A stretch of 64,000 bases of DNA from CADEED01 sp963842515. Lineage in GTDB: Bacteria; Pseudomonadota; Gammaproteobacteria; Steroidobacterales; Steroidobacteraceae. The position numbers and the translations under genes are program-made. The stretch lies in assembly GCA_963842515.1 (NCBI GenBank), contig CAWJGO010000005.1:434001-498000 (forward strand). The letters run 5' to 3'. The notes beneath the pieces are model-generated. The model was not told where the DNA came from, did no database searches, and saw only the letters and a program-made list of their open reading frames with translations. This document shows, in pieces, positions 26,710-34,437 of this stretch (within the stretch, counting starts at the first letter, position 1; every line of letters begins with the position of its first letter).

Positions 26710-27911
26710 AAGAACGCGGAGATGTAGAACTGCAGGATGTCGGCGTCGAGTTTGTACAGCGGCTCGGTGCCCGGGGCGAGCGCGGCTTCCGGCAGTACGC
26801 CGAAGCTCCCGATGCTGAAGCGCGCGTCGCGGAAGTCGTCGTAGGTGACCGTCATGTGGTCGTAACGCAGATTCAGCGAGCCCTTGGCGAGCCACGGGAA
26901 GCGCTCGATCTTGAATTCGTAGGTGGCACCCACGCCGGCGGTGATGGCGCTGTAGGTGGCGAGCTCTTTGTCGCGCGCCTCGAAGTTGGCGAAATTCGCG
27001 CGCGGGAAGATATCCGCATAGAAGTCCGCCTTGCCCTGCGTGTAGTAGCGCACGCGGCCTTCGAAGATCCACTTGTTGTTGAGCGGATGCACGTAACCGA
27101 GCTCGCCGGTGTGGCCGATGACGCCCCAGGTGTCGGTGTAGAAGCGGTACATCGCGTCGACGGCGGCGCGATAGGGCAGGAAGTATTTGGCACGTACCGA
27201 GCCGGCGTTGCTCGAGCGGGTGTTCGGATATTTTTCCGCCTCGAGAGCCTGGTTCAGCGGATCGGTGAAGAAGCGCACCGAGCGATAGGGGCTGCGCAGG
27301 AAGCCCTCATCGGTGATCACTTCGAACTGGCCGGTCATGATCAGGTTCTTGGTGATGATCTGCGTGAGGGAGACGCTGAAGCTCTTCGACTCCATCTCCT
27401 CGGCGAACGTGGGATCGTTGACTTTGACGTCGTCGATCTTGACGTTGCGGAACACATCGTTCTGTCCGACCTTGTAGCCGAACGAGATGGTGGTGAGGTC
27501 GCCGAACATGTCGTGGCTGACGTTGGCGAACATGGTCTTCGCCTGGTAGTCGCTCTCGTCGCTGTTCACGTAGCCGACGCTGTAGGTCGATTTGCCGTGC
27601 AGGAAATCCACCGACAGGCTCGATTGCGTGCGCTCGTCTTCGTACGGGCTCGCGGAAGTCTCCACGTCCACCGACGCGGACGAGACCATGTCGATATAGT
27701 GATTGGCCTGCACCGACACGTGTTCGCCGATGCTCTTGCGCACCAGCACCGAGGGGCCGGAGATGGTGACGCCGCCGCCGTCGTAGCGGAAGTACAGCAC
27801 GTCGGCGCGATCTTCCGGCAGAACGCCGGCGTTCGCGCCCGCCACGAAACCCGCGAGACACAGGCAGGTTATGACGAATCGAAATTTGCGTGCGTGTAGC
27901 TTGTTAGTCAT
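26706..27911 (-). CDS. DUF3570 outer-membrane beta-barrel protein
   Basis: The 401-residue protein has a signal peptide ('FRFVITCLCLAGFVAGANA') and matches DUF3570: 'EDRADVLYFRYDGGGVTISGPSVLVRKSIGEHVSV', 'SASPYEDERTQSSLSVDFLHGKSTYSVGYVNSDESDY' and the terminal 'ILQFYISAFF'. Alternating strands and the aromatic C-terminus point to an outer-membrane barrel of about 14-16 strands. DUF3570 genes commonly sit with DUF4266 and thioredoxin genes, as here: DUF4266 is 12 bases upstream and a TlpA protein one gene further. An outer-membrane partner for the DUF4266 lipoprotein is the likely role; transport function is unproven. Confidence 0.9.
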   Translation of the reverse strand: MTNKLHARKFRFVITCLCLAGFVAGANAGVLPEDRADVLYFRYDGGGVTISGPSVLVRKSIGEHVSVQANHYIDMVSSASVDVETSASPYEDERTQSSLSVDFLHGKSTYSVGYVNSDESDYQAKTMFANVSHDMFGDLTTISFGYKVGQNDVFRNVKIDDVKVNDPTFAEEMESKSFSVSLTQIITKNLIMTGQFEVITDEGFLRSPYRSVRFFTDPLNQALEAEKYPNTRSSNAGSVRAKYFLPYRAAVDAMYRFYTDTWGVIGHTGELGYVHPLNNKWIFEGRVRYYTQGKADFYADIFPRANFANFEARDKELATYSAITAGVGATYEFKIERFPWLAKGSLNLRYDHMTVTYDDFRDARFSIGSFGVLPEAALAPGTEPLYKLDADILQFYISAFF

Positions 27912-27923
27912 CGCGGCCGTCTC

Positions 27924-28151
27924 TTAATTACAGCCGCATCCGCCACCGCCGCCGCCGGTGGCGCCGCGCGAACCTTCGCGCGATTCGAACACGTGATCGA
28001 GAAAGTCCTGCGAGATGGGCGCGCGCGAGAAAGCCATGATCGGATCGGCGAGATTCTCGCGATCGTACGGCTTCACCCACGGCTCGATCGAGCTGCAACC
28101 CGCCGACAGAACGGCGAGCCCCGACAGAACGAACAAACCGCGGATGCGCAT
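27924..28151 (-). CDS. DUF4266 lipoprotein with Gly/Cys-rich C-terminus
   Basis: This 75-residue protein has a lipobox 'LSAGC' (C19), then the conserved DUF4266 core ('VKPYDRENLADPIMAFS', 'FLDHVFESREG'). The tail is E59-G-S-R-G-A-T65, then six glycines and C72-G-C74-N75. The R-G-A-T segment resembles the (S/T)GAT site that ApbE flavinylates, and the Cys-Gly-Cys end could bind metal, form a disulphide or be modified. It is the central small protein of the DUF4266-DUF3570-thioredoxin set and should be anchored in the envelope. No biochemical function is known to me. Confidence 0.88.
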   Translation of the reverse strand: MRIRGLFVLSGLAVLSAGCSSIEPWVKPYDRENLADPIMAFSRAPISQDFLDHVFESREGSRGATGGGGGGCGCN

Positions 28152-28162
28152 GACCTTCTCTC

Positions 28163-28687
28163 CTATTCCTTGAGCATCGAACGAATCTGCGTGAGATAGC
28201 CGTTCTCATCGCCGGGCTTGTAGCCCTTGTGCATGATGCGGATATTGCCCTTGCGGTCGACGAATACGGTGCTCGGCATTACGGCCACCTTGTACAGCTT
28301 GGTGACCTTGCTGTCGGGGTCGAATGCGATCGGGAAACTCACGGGCTTGCTGAGCTTTCCGAGCCAGGCCTCGGCGTCCTTGGAATCCGGCTCGACGTTC
28401 ACGCCGACGAGTGTAAAGCCCATGGGCTTGTACTTCTTGTAGATGTCTTCGAGCAGCGGCATTTCGTCCCGGCACGGTTTGCACCAGGTGGCCCAGAAGT
28501 TGATCATCACGACCTGGCCCTTGAACTGGGAAAGGTCGATGGCCTTGCCATTGCGGCCCGAGAGCTGGAACGCAGGGGCGGGGCCCGAGGAGGTCGCGGC
28601 GAACGCCGGCAACACGAATACGGCGGCGAGCGCGAGTCCCTTGATGACTCTCCCAAATCCTTTGGCTTTCGTTGTGCGTGCCGACAT
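28163..28687 (-). CDS. TlpA/ResA-like exported thioredoxin
   Basis: I prefer the ATG at 28687 (GGAG eight bases upstream) over the GTG at 28696. The product has 174 residues with a signal or membrane-anchor segment ('VIKGLALAAVFVLPAFAA'). A TlpA-type thioredoxin domain follows with active site 'WCKPC' (C69, C72), 'GVNVEP' and 'AVMPSTVFVDRKGNIR'. It should act as a periplasmic thiol-disulphide reductant, for example in cytochrome c haem ligation. Possible targets are the CxxCH proteins encoded in the same cluster or the cysteines of the DUF4266 tail. Gaps to neighbours are 11-13 bases. Confidence 0.93.
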   Translation of the reverse strand: MSARTTKAKGFGRVIKGLALAAVFVLPAFAATSSGPAPAFQLSGRNGKAIDLSQFKGQVVMINFWATWCKPCRDEMPLLEDIYKKYKPMGFTLVGVNVEPDSKDAEAWLGKLSKPVSFPIAFDPDSKVTKLYKVAVMPSTVFVDRKGNIRIMHKGYKPGDENGYLTQIRSMLKE

Positions 28688-28700
28688 GTTGATCACTCCG

Positions 28701-29426
28701 TCAGAAGAAGACGGTCGCGCTCAGCAGCATTTCTATGTTGTTGGTGACCTTGGTCTCGCCTAACAAGTCGGAGTCGAACACGCGGTCCTGCACTCCGATG
28801 TGTATGGCCAGCCAGTCGGTCGGCAGCACGCGGTACCCCGCGCCGAGATTGATGGTCAGCCGGTTATCGCCGGCGAACTTCACGCTACCGATGCCACCCA
28901 ACAGGTAAAAACTGCTGTTCATGGCGAGTTTGCGACCGAGATAGACCTCGCCAGGGAGGAAGTTGTAGCCCAGCGAGAGGCTGTAATACGTGAAGCGTCT
29001 CTCATCTCCGGTCAGAAGCTCGATGTCGCCACCGAGCGTCTCGAAACTGGTCCTGCCAGCCGTGGATTGGCCGGCGTCGGCCCGGAAAAAGAAATCTTCT
29101 GTCACATGGTAGGACAGCTGCGCGGCGTACGTGGAGCTGGTGCCGAAGTCCTCGATGGACATGAACCCCATACCTGCGCCGATCTCCCAGTTTTCGTTGT
29201 CGATCCTGGGAGTCTTGATCTTGCGGCGCGCGACATTGGGCTCGATGACGCGCGGTGGCGTGATATCGGCGTCTTCAGCCTCTTCTTCAGCGGCCGCTTC
29301 CTCCTCGGTCTGCGGCCGTTCGATCTGCTTGTCCTTCCACGGCCAGCGCAGCAGCGAGCAGCCGCTAAGCAGCAACGTCGCGCAGAGCGCAGTCGTCAGA
29401 AGAAGCAGGCGATTTGGACTTTCCAT
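28701..29426 (-). CDS. Outer-membrane beta-barrel domain lipoprotein
   Basis: The 241-residue protein has the lipobox 'LLLSGC' (C23). A Glu/Ala-rich linker (about residues 41-54) is followed by a beta-barrel domain ('ENWEIGAGMGFMSIEDFGTSSTYAAQLSYHVTEDFFFRAD'-type strands). It ends 'IEMLLSATVFF', an outer-membrane barrel signature. It resembles the 'outer membrane beta-barrel domain' family also seen in delta-proteobacteria. The next upstream gene, also ending in a barrel, overlaps its start by 31 bases, suggesting the two are made as a pair. Confidence 0.82.
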   Translation of the reverse strand: MESPNRLLLLTTALCATLLLSGCSLLRWPWKDKQIERPQTEEEAAAEEEAEDADITPPRVIEPNVARRKIKTPRIDNENWEIGAGMGFMSIEDFGTSSTYAAQLSYHVTEDFFFRADAGQSTAGRTSFETLGGDIELLTGDERRFTYYSLSLGYNFLPGEVYLGRKLAMNSSFYLLGGIGSVKFAGDNRLTINLGAGYRVLPTDWLAIHIGVQDRVFDSDLLGETKVTNNIEMLLSATVFF

Positions 29427-30217
29427 TCTTCCAACTCCTCATTGTCATCGCGGCTCGTAAAGATGGTGTGCCAGCGATAGTCGGCGCGTATGAAAAAGCG
29501 CCGGGTGAGATAAAAGCGAGCCCCTGCCCCGGCGTAAGCCGTCTGGTCCTCGCGATCGAGCGGCAACACGATGGTTGCGCGCGGGCTCGTATTCACGTAG
29601 CCGGTGCCGAGAGTGAGGAACGGCGACAAACGCCATTCGGGGAACAGTACGTGCTGCAGACCGATTTCGGCCTTCCAGCCATTCGAAGCATTGCCGAGGA
29701 ACTGCGACAGCGTCAGCTCGGCTTTCATGTTGTCGGTGAGCGACCAGGCGCCGTACGCCGAGATCAGGTTTGCGCCGCCGTAATCGCCACCGCCGATGCC
29801 GAGCTCCCAGTCGTGCGTGGTGAAGCCGGCACGGTCGCCGAGATTGAAGACGAAAGGCGAGCCGTCGGCGAGCTTGGTGCGGCGCATGTCGCGCGCGCGA
29901 GCCCACCCTTCCACACCCTGTTCGTCGCGCACCTTGAACCAGTCGGTGCGCCGAAAGAGCACGTCGACGGACTGCTCGCGCTCCACCACGCGGAACACGG
30001 GGTAGCCGCGGCCCGGGCCGGTCGACAGCTCGAGGTAGGGCTCGCTGACGAAAACCTGCAGCAGCTTCGCTTGCGCCGCGGCTTCCTTGGCGGCTTTTTC
30101 CTCCTCGGTCTGCTTCGCTAGCGATGTGACCGGGGCAGAACACGCGAAGACGAAAGCAAGCGCAAAACTAATTCTGCGGAGTCGGCGGGAACGGGTCGTT
30201 GTAATACTGGGCTCCAA
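29396..30217 (-). CDS. SH3-domain plus beta-barrel exported protein
   Basis: No ATG precedes the signal peptide close by. I chose the TTG at 30217, which gives 273 residues with an Arg-rich n-region ('RSRRLRR') and hydrophobic core ('ISFALAFVFACSAPVTSLA'). An ATG further up (30280) would overlap the upstream gene by 113 bases. A short Glu/Ala helix is followed by a bacterial SH3 domain (about 45-110, 'LELSTGPGRGYPVFRVVEREQSVDVLFRRTDWFKV'-like). A barrel of about eight strands ends 'WKVQIACFF'. The SH3 part may bind peptidoglycan or a partner while the barrel sits in the outer membrane. Function is unknown. Confidence 0.75.
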   Translation of the reverse strand: MEPSITTTRSRRLRRISFALAFVFACSAPVTSLAKQTEEEKAAKEAAAQAKLLQVFVSEPYLELSTGPGRGYPVFRVVEREQSVDVLFRRTDWFKVRDEQGVEGWARARDMRRTKLADGSPFVFNLGDRAGFTTHDWELGIGGGDYGGANLISAYGAWSLTDNMKAELTLSQFLGNASNGWKAEIGLQHVLFPEWRLSPFLTLGTGYVNTSPRATIVLPLDREDQTAYAGAGARFYLTRRFFIRADYRWHTIFTSRDDNEELEEWKVQIACFF

Positions 30218-32909
30218 TATCCAGCCACTCCGAAAGCAAGCGCAGTTCAGCGGTCGAGAGCATACCTGCATGCGTGGCATTGTTCATCACGCTGAAAAAC
30301 CTCGATTGGCGAGCATTGGTTGCCGCCATGGATGCTGGCAGCTGCGGATTCGTGAACACCGGATTGCCGTTGTCATCCAGCACGGGATTGCCGTCGGCGT
30401 CGAGCTGCGGCACCTGACGTGGTTGCACTGCATTGCCGACCAGCTCGAGCTCGGGGCGGGTGAACAGCAGCTGCCGATACGCGCGCAGTTGCAGGGCATC
30501 CTGGTCCGATACCTCGTCGGTGAGCTCGAGGGATGCGGCCGGCAACTGCGCCAACGCCGCGTCTGCGGGATTCACGCGCGAATGGCAGTTGGTGCATGTC
30601 TGCGGGAAGGTGATGTTGCCCAAGCCATCATCGACACCACCAAGAGGACGTGGCACCGACCACAACGGGTGTATGTGACCCGGCCGCCCGCCGAAGGTCT
30701 GGTAGTGAAGCGTGATCCGGCAGGTCGGCGTCCACACCGGGAAGCAGCCGACGCTGGCCGGCATTGCCGTGGTGAGCTGCTGATAGCTGTACGAGAACGA
30801 TTCGGTGGGCAGCGGCGCGGGTTTCCAGATTTCGTTGTAAATGACATTGGCGCTCGGTGTGATCGATTGCAGGCCACAGCGCTCGGTTGTCATGTCCACC
30901 GGGTCGACGCAGGAAGATGCGGCACGTGAGCGCGCGCGCGCCATCGTGTCTCCGCCGTCGGAAGATATCGAGGAAACGGCTCCCGGGAACGGACCGGCCG
31001 GAGCGCCTGCGTACGCAGCGTTGAACACTCCCTTGCGACCGTGCGACATGGGTGCGGCGGCATTGCGTATGTGGCATCCGTTGCACTCGAGCACTTCGCC
31101 GGGTCGCACCGACAGCCAGGCGCGATGCTGGTTTCCATTGTTCAAACGACGGCCATTGGCGTCTAGCAGCGAAAGCTGGAACGCGATATTGGCTGGTACT
31201 TTCATGCGCACCGAGCCGTCGGGTTCCACCGGTGCATACGCCACGATCTCGCGCATGACGCCCGTCGGCCCGAAGGCAGAGTTGTCGGGATCGGCGATGT
31301 CGTCATCGTCGGGCAGGGAAACCGGCTTCTCGATGCGTATGAAGCGGATCGAACGATTCGCGTAAGCGCCGTTGGAGGGATTCGAAATGGACGCGATGTT
31401 GGTGGCGCCCGTCGAACCCATGATGTCGTAGACACTGCCGATCGAGAGCAGTCCGGCGCCCTCGGCAACCAGGTCCGCGTCGAGATCGAGCGGCGCTTGT
31501 TTGTCGAGGATCACGGCGGGCAGCGGCGTGCGCGGTTGCGCGGCGACTGCTTCCGTGACCATGACACCTTCGACCGGCGGCATGATGGGCAGGATGGTGT
31601 TCTCCGAGGGCGTGAACATCCAGATGCTGTACAGCGGCGGCGCCGTCTGCACGTCCGGGTCGGCGAGCCGGTCGGCGGTGCAGGGCACGATGCGCGTCGG
31701 ATCGACGTCGTCGAACAGGCGGCACTGCGTCCAGCTCACCAGCAGACGGCCCGAGCCGTCCCAGAGCGGGAAGCCGGAATTGAAGCGGCCTCCCGGCGAA
31801 GGACCGGGAACCGTGCGCACGTCGTTCAGTGTCGCGGGAGTCTGCGCGGGACCGGGTGTGCCGGAGCTCGTGAGCAGGGTCTGAAAATTCTCCACGAAGC
31901 GATTGGTGTCGATGATGGTCAGCGCGCCGCCGAAATCGACATCGGTCCGGGGGCGCGTCAGCACCATGATGCGGCCGTCGGACATCTCGCGCGCGCGCAT
32001 GAACTCGACCGAGGTGTTGTTGGTGCCGGTGAGGTGCGAGAGCGCGCCGTAGTGCAGCTGCGTGTCGGTGCCGTCGGGGTTGGAGGTGTAGAGGTGCAGG
32101 CCATCGCGGCCGGGCGCGCGATCCCAGCGCGTGAACAGCACGCGGCCGTTCTGCAGCACCTGGCCATAGAGGTCGCTCGACGGGTTGAAAGAGATCTGGT
32201 GGATGGCCGTACCGTCGGCATTCATGACGTGCAGCACGAACGCCGACTCGTTGCGCGCCTCGGTGGCGGCTTCGAACTGCGCCTTGCCCTCGTCGAGCAG
32301 GATGGCCTTCGCCTGGCGCTGCCGCGTCGAGGAAAACAGGATGCGGCCGTCGGGTAGATAGGAGGGCGCCACGTCCTGGCCTTCTTCCTCGATGATGTCC
32401 GAGGTGATCACGCGATGCAGCGTGTCGGTCGCGATGTTGTATTCCCAGATGTTCCAGGTCGGCGGCTCGTCTTCGTCGTCCAGGTCGTCGATGGGACCGC
32501 GCATCGCGAAGGCGACGTGCAGGCCATCGGGGGCTACGGCGAGATCCTTGATGTCGTAGCGGTCGTCCGGTTCGCCCAGCGGATCGGCACGCAGGCGCGC
32601 GGTGATCTCGACCTCGGGCGAACCCGGCGACGCGCGATCGCGTTTCCACAAGGTGGCGGAGTAGTCGTCGTCCTCGTTGAAGGGGCGGACACGCGTGACG
32701 TTGTCCTGCTCCTGCGGAACCTGGTGGCGGATGTAGAAGATCGGGAAATCGACCGTCGCCGGGTCCGGATCCTGGCCGCTGGCCAGGCCTACGCCGCCGC
32801 CGCCGGGGCCCTGGGTGCAGGCCGTCATCAAGCCGGCAACGCCGAACACCAGGCCGAGACTCAAGCGTCCGAACGTGATCCGGTTCGCGTTTTGGATTGG
32901 TCGATTCAC
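30168..32909 (-). CDS. HzsA-like beta-propeller lipoprotein with two CxxCH haem motifs
   Basis: The start is a GTG at 32909, preceded by GGAGG six bases upstream. The product then has 913 residues and a lipoprotein signal ('RLSLGLVFGVAGLMTAC'). Residues about 60-480 contain WD40/PD40-like blades ('IKDLAVAPDGLHVAFAMRG', 'DVAPSYLPDGRILFSSTRQ', 'LYGQVLQNGRVLFTRWD'). Two haem c motifs follow, C609-N-G-C612-H613 and C772-T-N-C775-H776. The layout resembles proteins annotated as related to the alpha subunit of hydrazine synthase, without evidence for that activity. A T-G-A-T stretch ends at T503. It is the first gene of the leftward set and presumably a periplasmic or surface electron-transfer protein. 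Confidence 0.82.
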   Translation of the reverse strand: MNRPIQNANRITFGRLSLGLVFGVAGLMTACTQGPGGGGVGLASGQDPDPATVDFPIFYIRHQVPQEQDNVTRVRPFNEDDDYSATLWKRDRASPGSPEVEITARLRADPLGEPDDRYDIKDLAVAPDGLHVAFAMRGPIDDLDDEDEPPTWNIWEYNIATDTLHRVITSDIIEEEGQDVAPSYLPDGRILFSSTRQRQAKAILLDEGKAQFEAATEARNESAFVLHVMNADGTAIHQISFNPSSDLYGQVLQNGRVLFTRWDRAPGRDGLHLYTSNPDGTDTQLHYGALSHLTGTNNTSVEFMRAREMSDGRIMVLTRPRTDVDFGGALTIIDTNRFVENFQTLLTSSGTPGPAQTPATLNDVRTVPGPSPGGRFNSGFPLWDGSGRLLVSWTQCRLFDDVDPTRIVPCTADRLADPDVQTAPPLYSIWMFTPSENTILPIMPPVEGVMVTEAVAAQPRTPLPAVILDKQAPLDLDADLVAEGAGLLSIGSVYDIMGSTGATNIASISNPSNGAYANRSIRFIRIEKPVSLPDDDDIADPDNSAFGPTGVMREIVAYAPVEPDGSVRMKVPANIAFQLSLLDANGRRLNNGNQHRAWLSVRPGEVLECNGCHIRNAAAPMSHGRKGVFNAAYAGAPAGPFPGAVSSISSDGGDTMARARSRAASSCVDPVDMTTERCGLQSITPSANVIYNEIWKPAPLPTESFSYSYQQLTTAMPASVGCFPVWTPTCRITLHYQTFGGRPGHIHPLWSVPRPLGGVDDGLGNITFPQTCTNCHSRVNPADAALAQLPAASLELTDEVSDQDALQLRAYRQLLFTRPELELVGNAVQPRQVPQLDADGNPVLDDNGNPVFTNPQLPASMAATNARQSRFFSVMNNATHAGMLSTAELRLLSEWLDIGAQYYNDPFPPTPQN

Positions 32910-33221
32910 TAGCGTCCTCCCACTGCCACTGCCTGTGCACTGCCGCACAGCCATGTGACGTAATGCAATCATCACGCTTGAGCCCGTTCCGATCTGCCGA
33001 CAACGTCACAGCAGCCAGGGCCGCAAAGCGGTTTTCTTGTCAGCTGTTCTAGTTAGGGCTCAAGGGCGGTGTACGCCGTGATGCGAGTCGCATTCCTTGG
33101 GCCTAAGACTACTTCGGGTACGTAATAAATGGTGCTGTCGCCGCTTGGAGACGTAGAGGAGCGGAGACAAACAAGTGTGTTCCCGGACGGAGTGATACTG
33201 CGTCCGTCAAAAGGGATGTGG
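32910..33221. promoter_or_regulatory. Intergenic region between the two divergent redox gene sets
   Basis: This 312-base gap has no convincing gene, although a frame of the rightward gene is open back to 33129. It must hold promoters for both large gene sets. I see a short inverted repeat (GGACG/CGTCC around an eleven-base loop, near 33185-33205) just before the ribosome-binding site AAAAGGG of the rightward gene. A spaced AT-rich patch 'acgtaataaatgg' lies at 33120-33132. No operator of a known regulator could be identified. Confidence 0.45.
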
Positions 33222-34427
33222 ATGAGGCAAATGAATACCCCACAGGTTTCAAAACTGAAGTCGGTCGGTCTTGCGTGTTTGCTCGCGGGTGTGGCGATAG
33301 CCGCGTCGGCGAACGATCGCGATCAGGCCAAGCGCATCCACGATCGCATCGCCGGCGTGCCGCCAAGTGAGGCGACTCTCGACACGATGGAGGGAATGGT
33401 TGCCAGCGGCAACGCACTCGGCGCCGCGCTCATCGCGACGCAGGCGCCATCCTTCTATAACGTCACACTTAAGAACATGGCGGTGCCGTGGACCAACCGT
33501 GACCAGACGGTGTTCGCGCCACTCAACGACTACGTCGCCACCTTCATCGGCATGGTTCGCGACGACGTCGCGTTCAACACCGCTCTGTCTGCCGATCTGA
33601 CCTATACGATCAGCGGCGCGACGCCGGCGGCCTCGGCTTCCAACAACGATCACTACGAAAATGCGGAAAGCAACTCGGTGAATCTGTTCACGGCGCTGAC
33701 GCCGACGACACAGTCATCGGTGCTCGGCATTCCGCCCGCGGCCACCGCGGGCTTCATCACATCGCGCGCCTCCTCGGAAGCGTTCTTCATCGACGGCACG
33801 AACCGCGCGATGTTCCGATTCACGCTGATGAACCACATGTGCCGCGACATGGAGCAGGTTTCGGACACTTCACTGCCGCCCGATCGCATCCGCCAGGATG
33901 TGAGCCGCAGCCCGGGCGGCGACAGCCGCATCTTCCTCAACAACTGTATCGGCTGTCACAGCGGCATGGATCCGTTCGCGCAGGCCTTCGCGTATTACGA
34001 CTTCGACAACGGCTCGGCCGAAGCTCCGGGCTCGATGCGTCTCGTGTACAGCTCCACAGCCGTTCAGCCGAAGTACTTCAACAACGACACGAATTTTGCT
34101 CCGGGCTTCATCACCCCTGACGACGCCTGGGAGAATCGCTGGCGCCAGGGCCAGAACTCGCTGCTCGGCTGGGGCGCAACGCCCGGCGGCGGCACCGGTG
34201 CCAAGACGATGGGCGAGGAACTTGCCAACAGCACCGCCTTCGCTCAGTGCCAGGTCGAGAAGGTGTTCAAGACGGTCTGCTTCCGCGCGCCGGGCGCACT
34301 CGCCGATCCCATCGAGGCCGACGCGGACCGCGCCAAGGTCGCCGAGATCACCAACAACTTCCGTACCAACGGCTATCGGCTGAAGCAAGTCTTCGCCGAA
34401 ACCGCCGTGCACTGCATGGGCGAATGA
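33222..34427 (+). CDS. Exported haem c-type (CxxCH) protein of unknown family
   Basis: I place the start at the ATG at 33222 with AAAAGGG six bases upstream, giving 401 residues. The signal peptide is 'LKSVGLACLLAGVAIAASA'. One haem motif is present, C242-I-G-C245-H246, within 'NNCIGCHSGMDPFAQAFAYYDFDNG', reminiscent of the DUF1585/1588-type C-terminal cytochrome domains of planctomycete proteins. An S-G-A-T segment ends at T134. Conserved Trp/Phe-rich stretches follow ('DDAWENRWRQGQNSLLGWG'). It is the first gene of the rightward set and is separated from the LamG gene by ten bases. Confidence 0.75.
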   Translation: MRQMNTPQVSKLKSVGLACLLAGVAIAASANDRDQAKRIHDRIAGVPPSEATLDTMEGMVASGNALGAALIATQAPSFYNVTLKNMAVPWTNRDQTVFAPLNDYVATFIGMVRDDVAFNTALSADLTYTISGATPAASASNNDHYENAESNSVNLFTALTPTTQSSVLGIPPAATAGFITSRASSEAFFIDGTNRAMFRFTLMNHMCRDMEQVSDTSLPPDRIRQDVSRSPGGDSRIFLNNCIGCHSGMDPFAQAFAYYDFDNGSAEAPGSMRLVYSSTAVQPKYFNNDTNFAPGFITPDDAWENRWRQGQNSLLGWGATPGGGTGAKTMGEELANSTAFAQCQVEKVFKTVCFRAPGALADPIEADADRAKVAEITNNFRTNGYRLKQVFAETAVHCMGE

Positions 34428-34437
34428 GGGAGCACAC

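Noticed and set aside
30168..32909. Hydrazine synthase and an anammox pathway
   Set aside because: Only a distant alpha-subunit-like architecture is present; no beta/gamma subunit or hydrazine dehydrogenase is in the window.
31303..33009. A 568-residue minus-strand frame inside the HzsA-like gene
   Set aside because: It is a frame-shifted shadow of the HzsA-like gene, Arg-rich and without domains; the real frame has lipobox and haem motifs.
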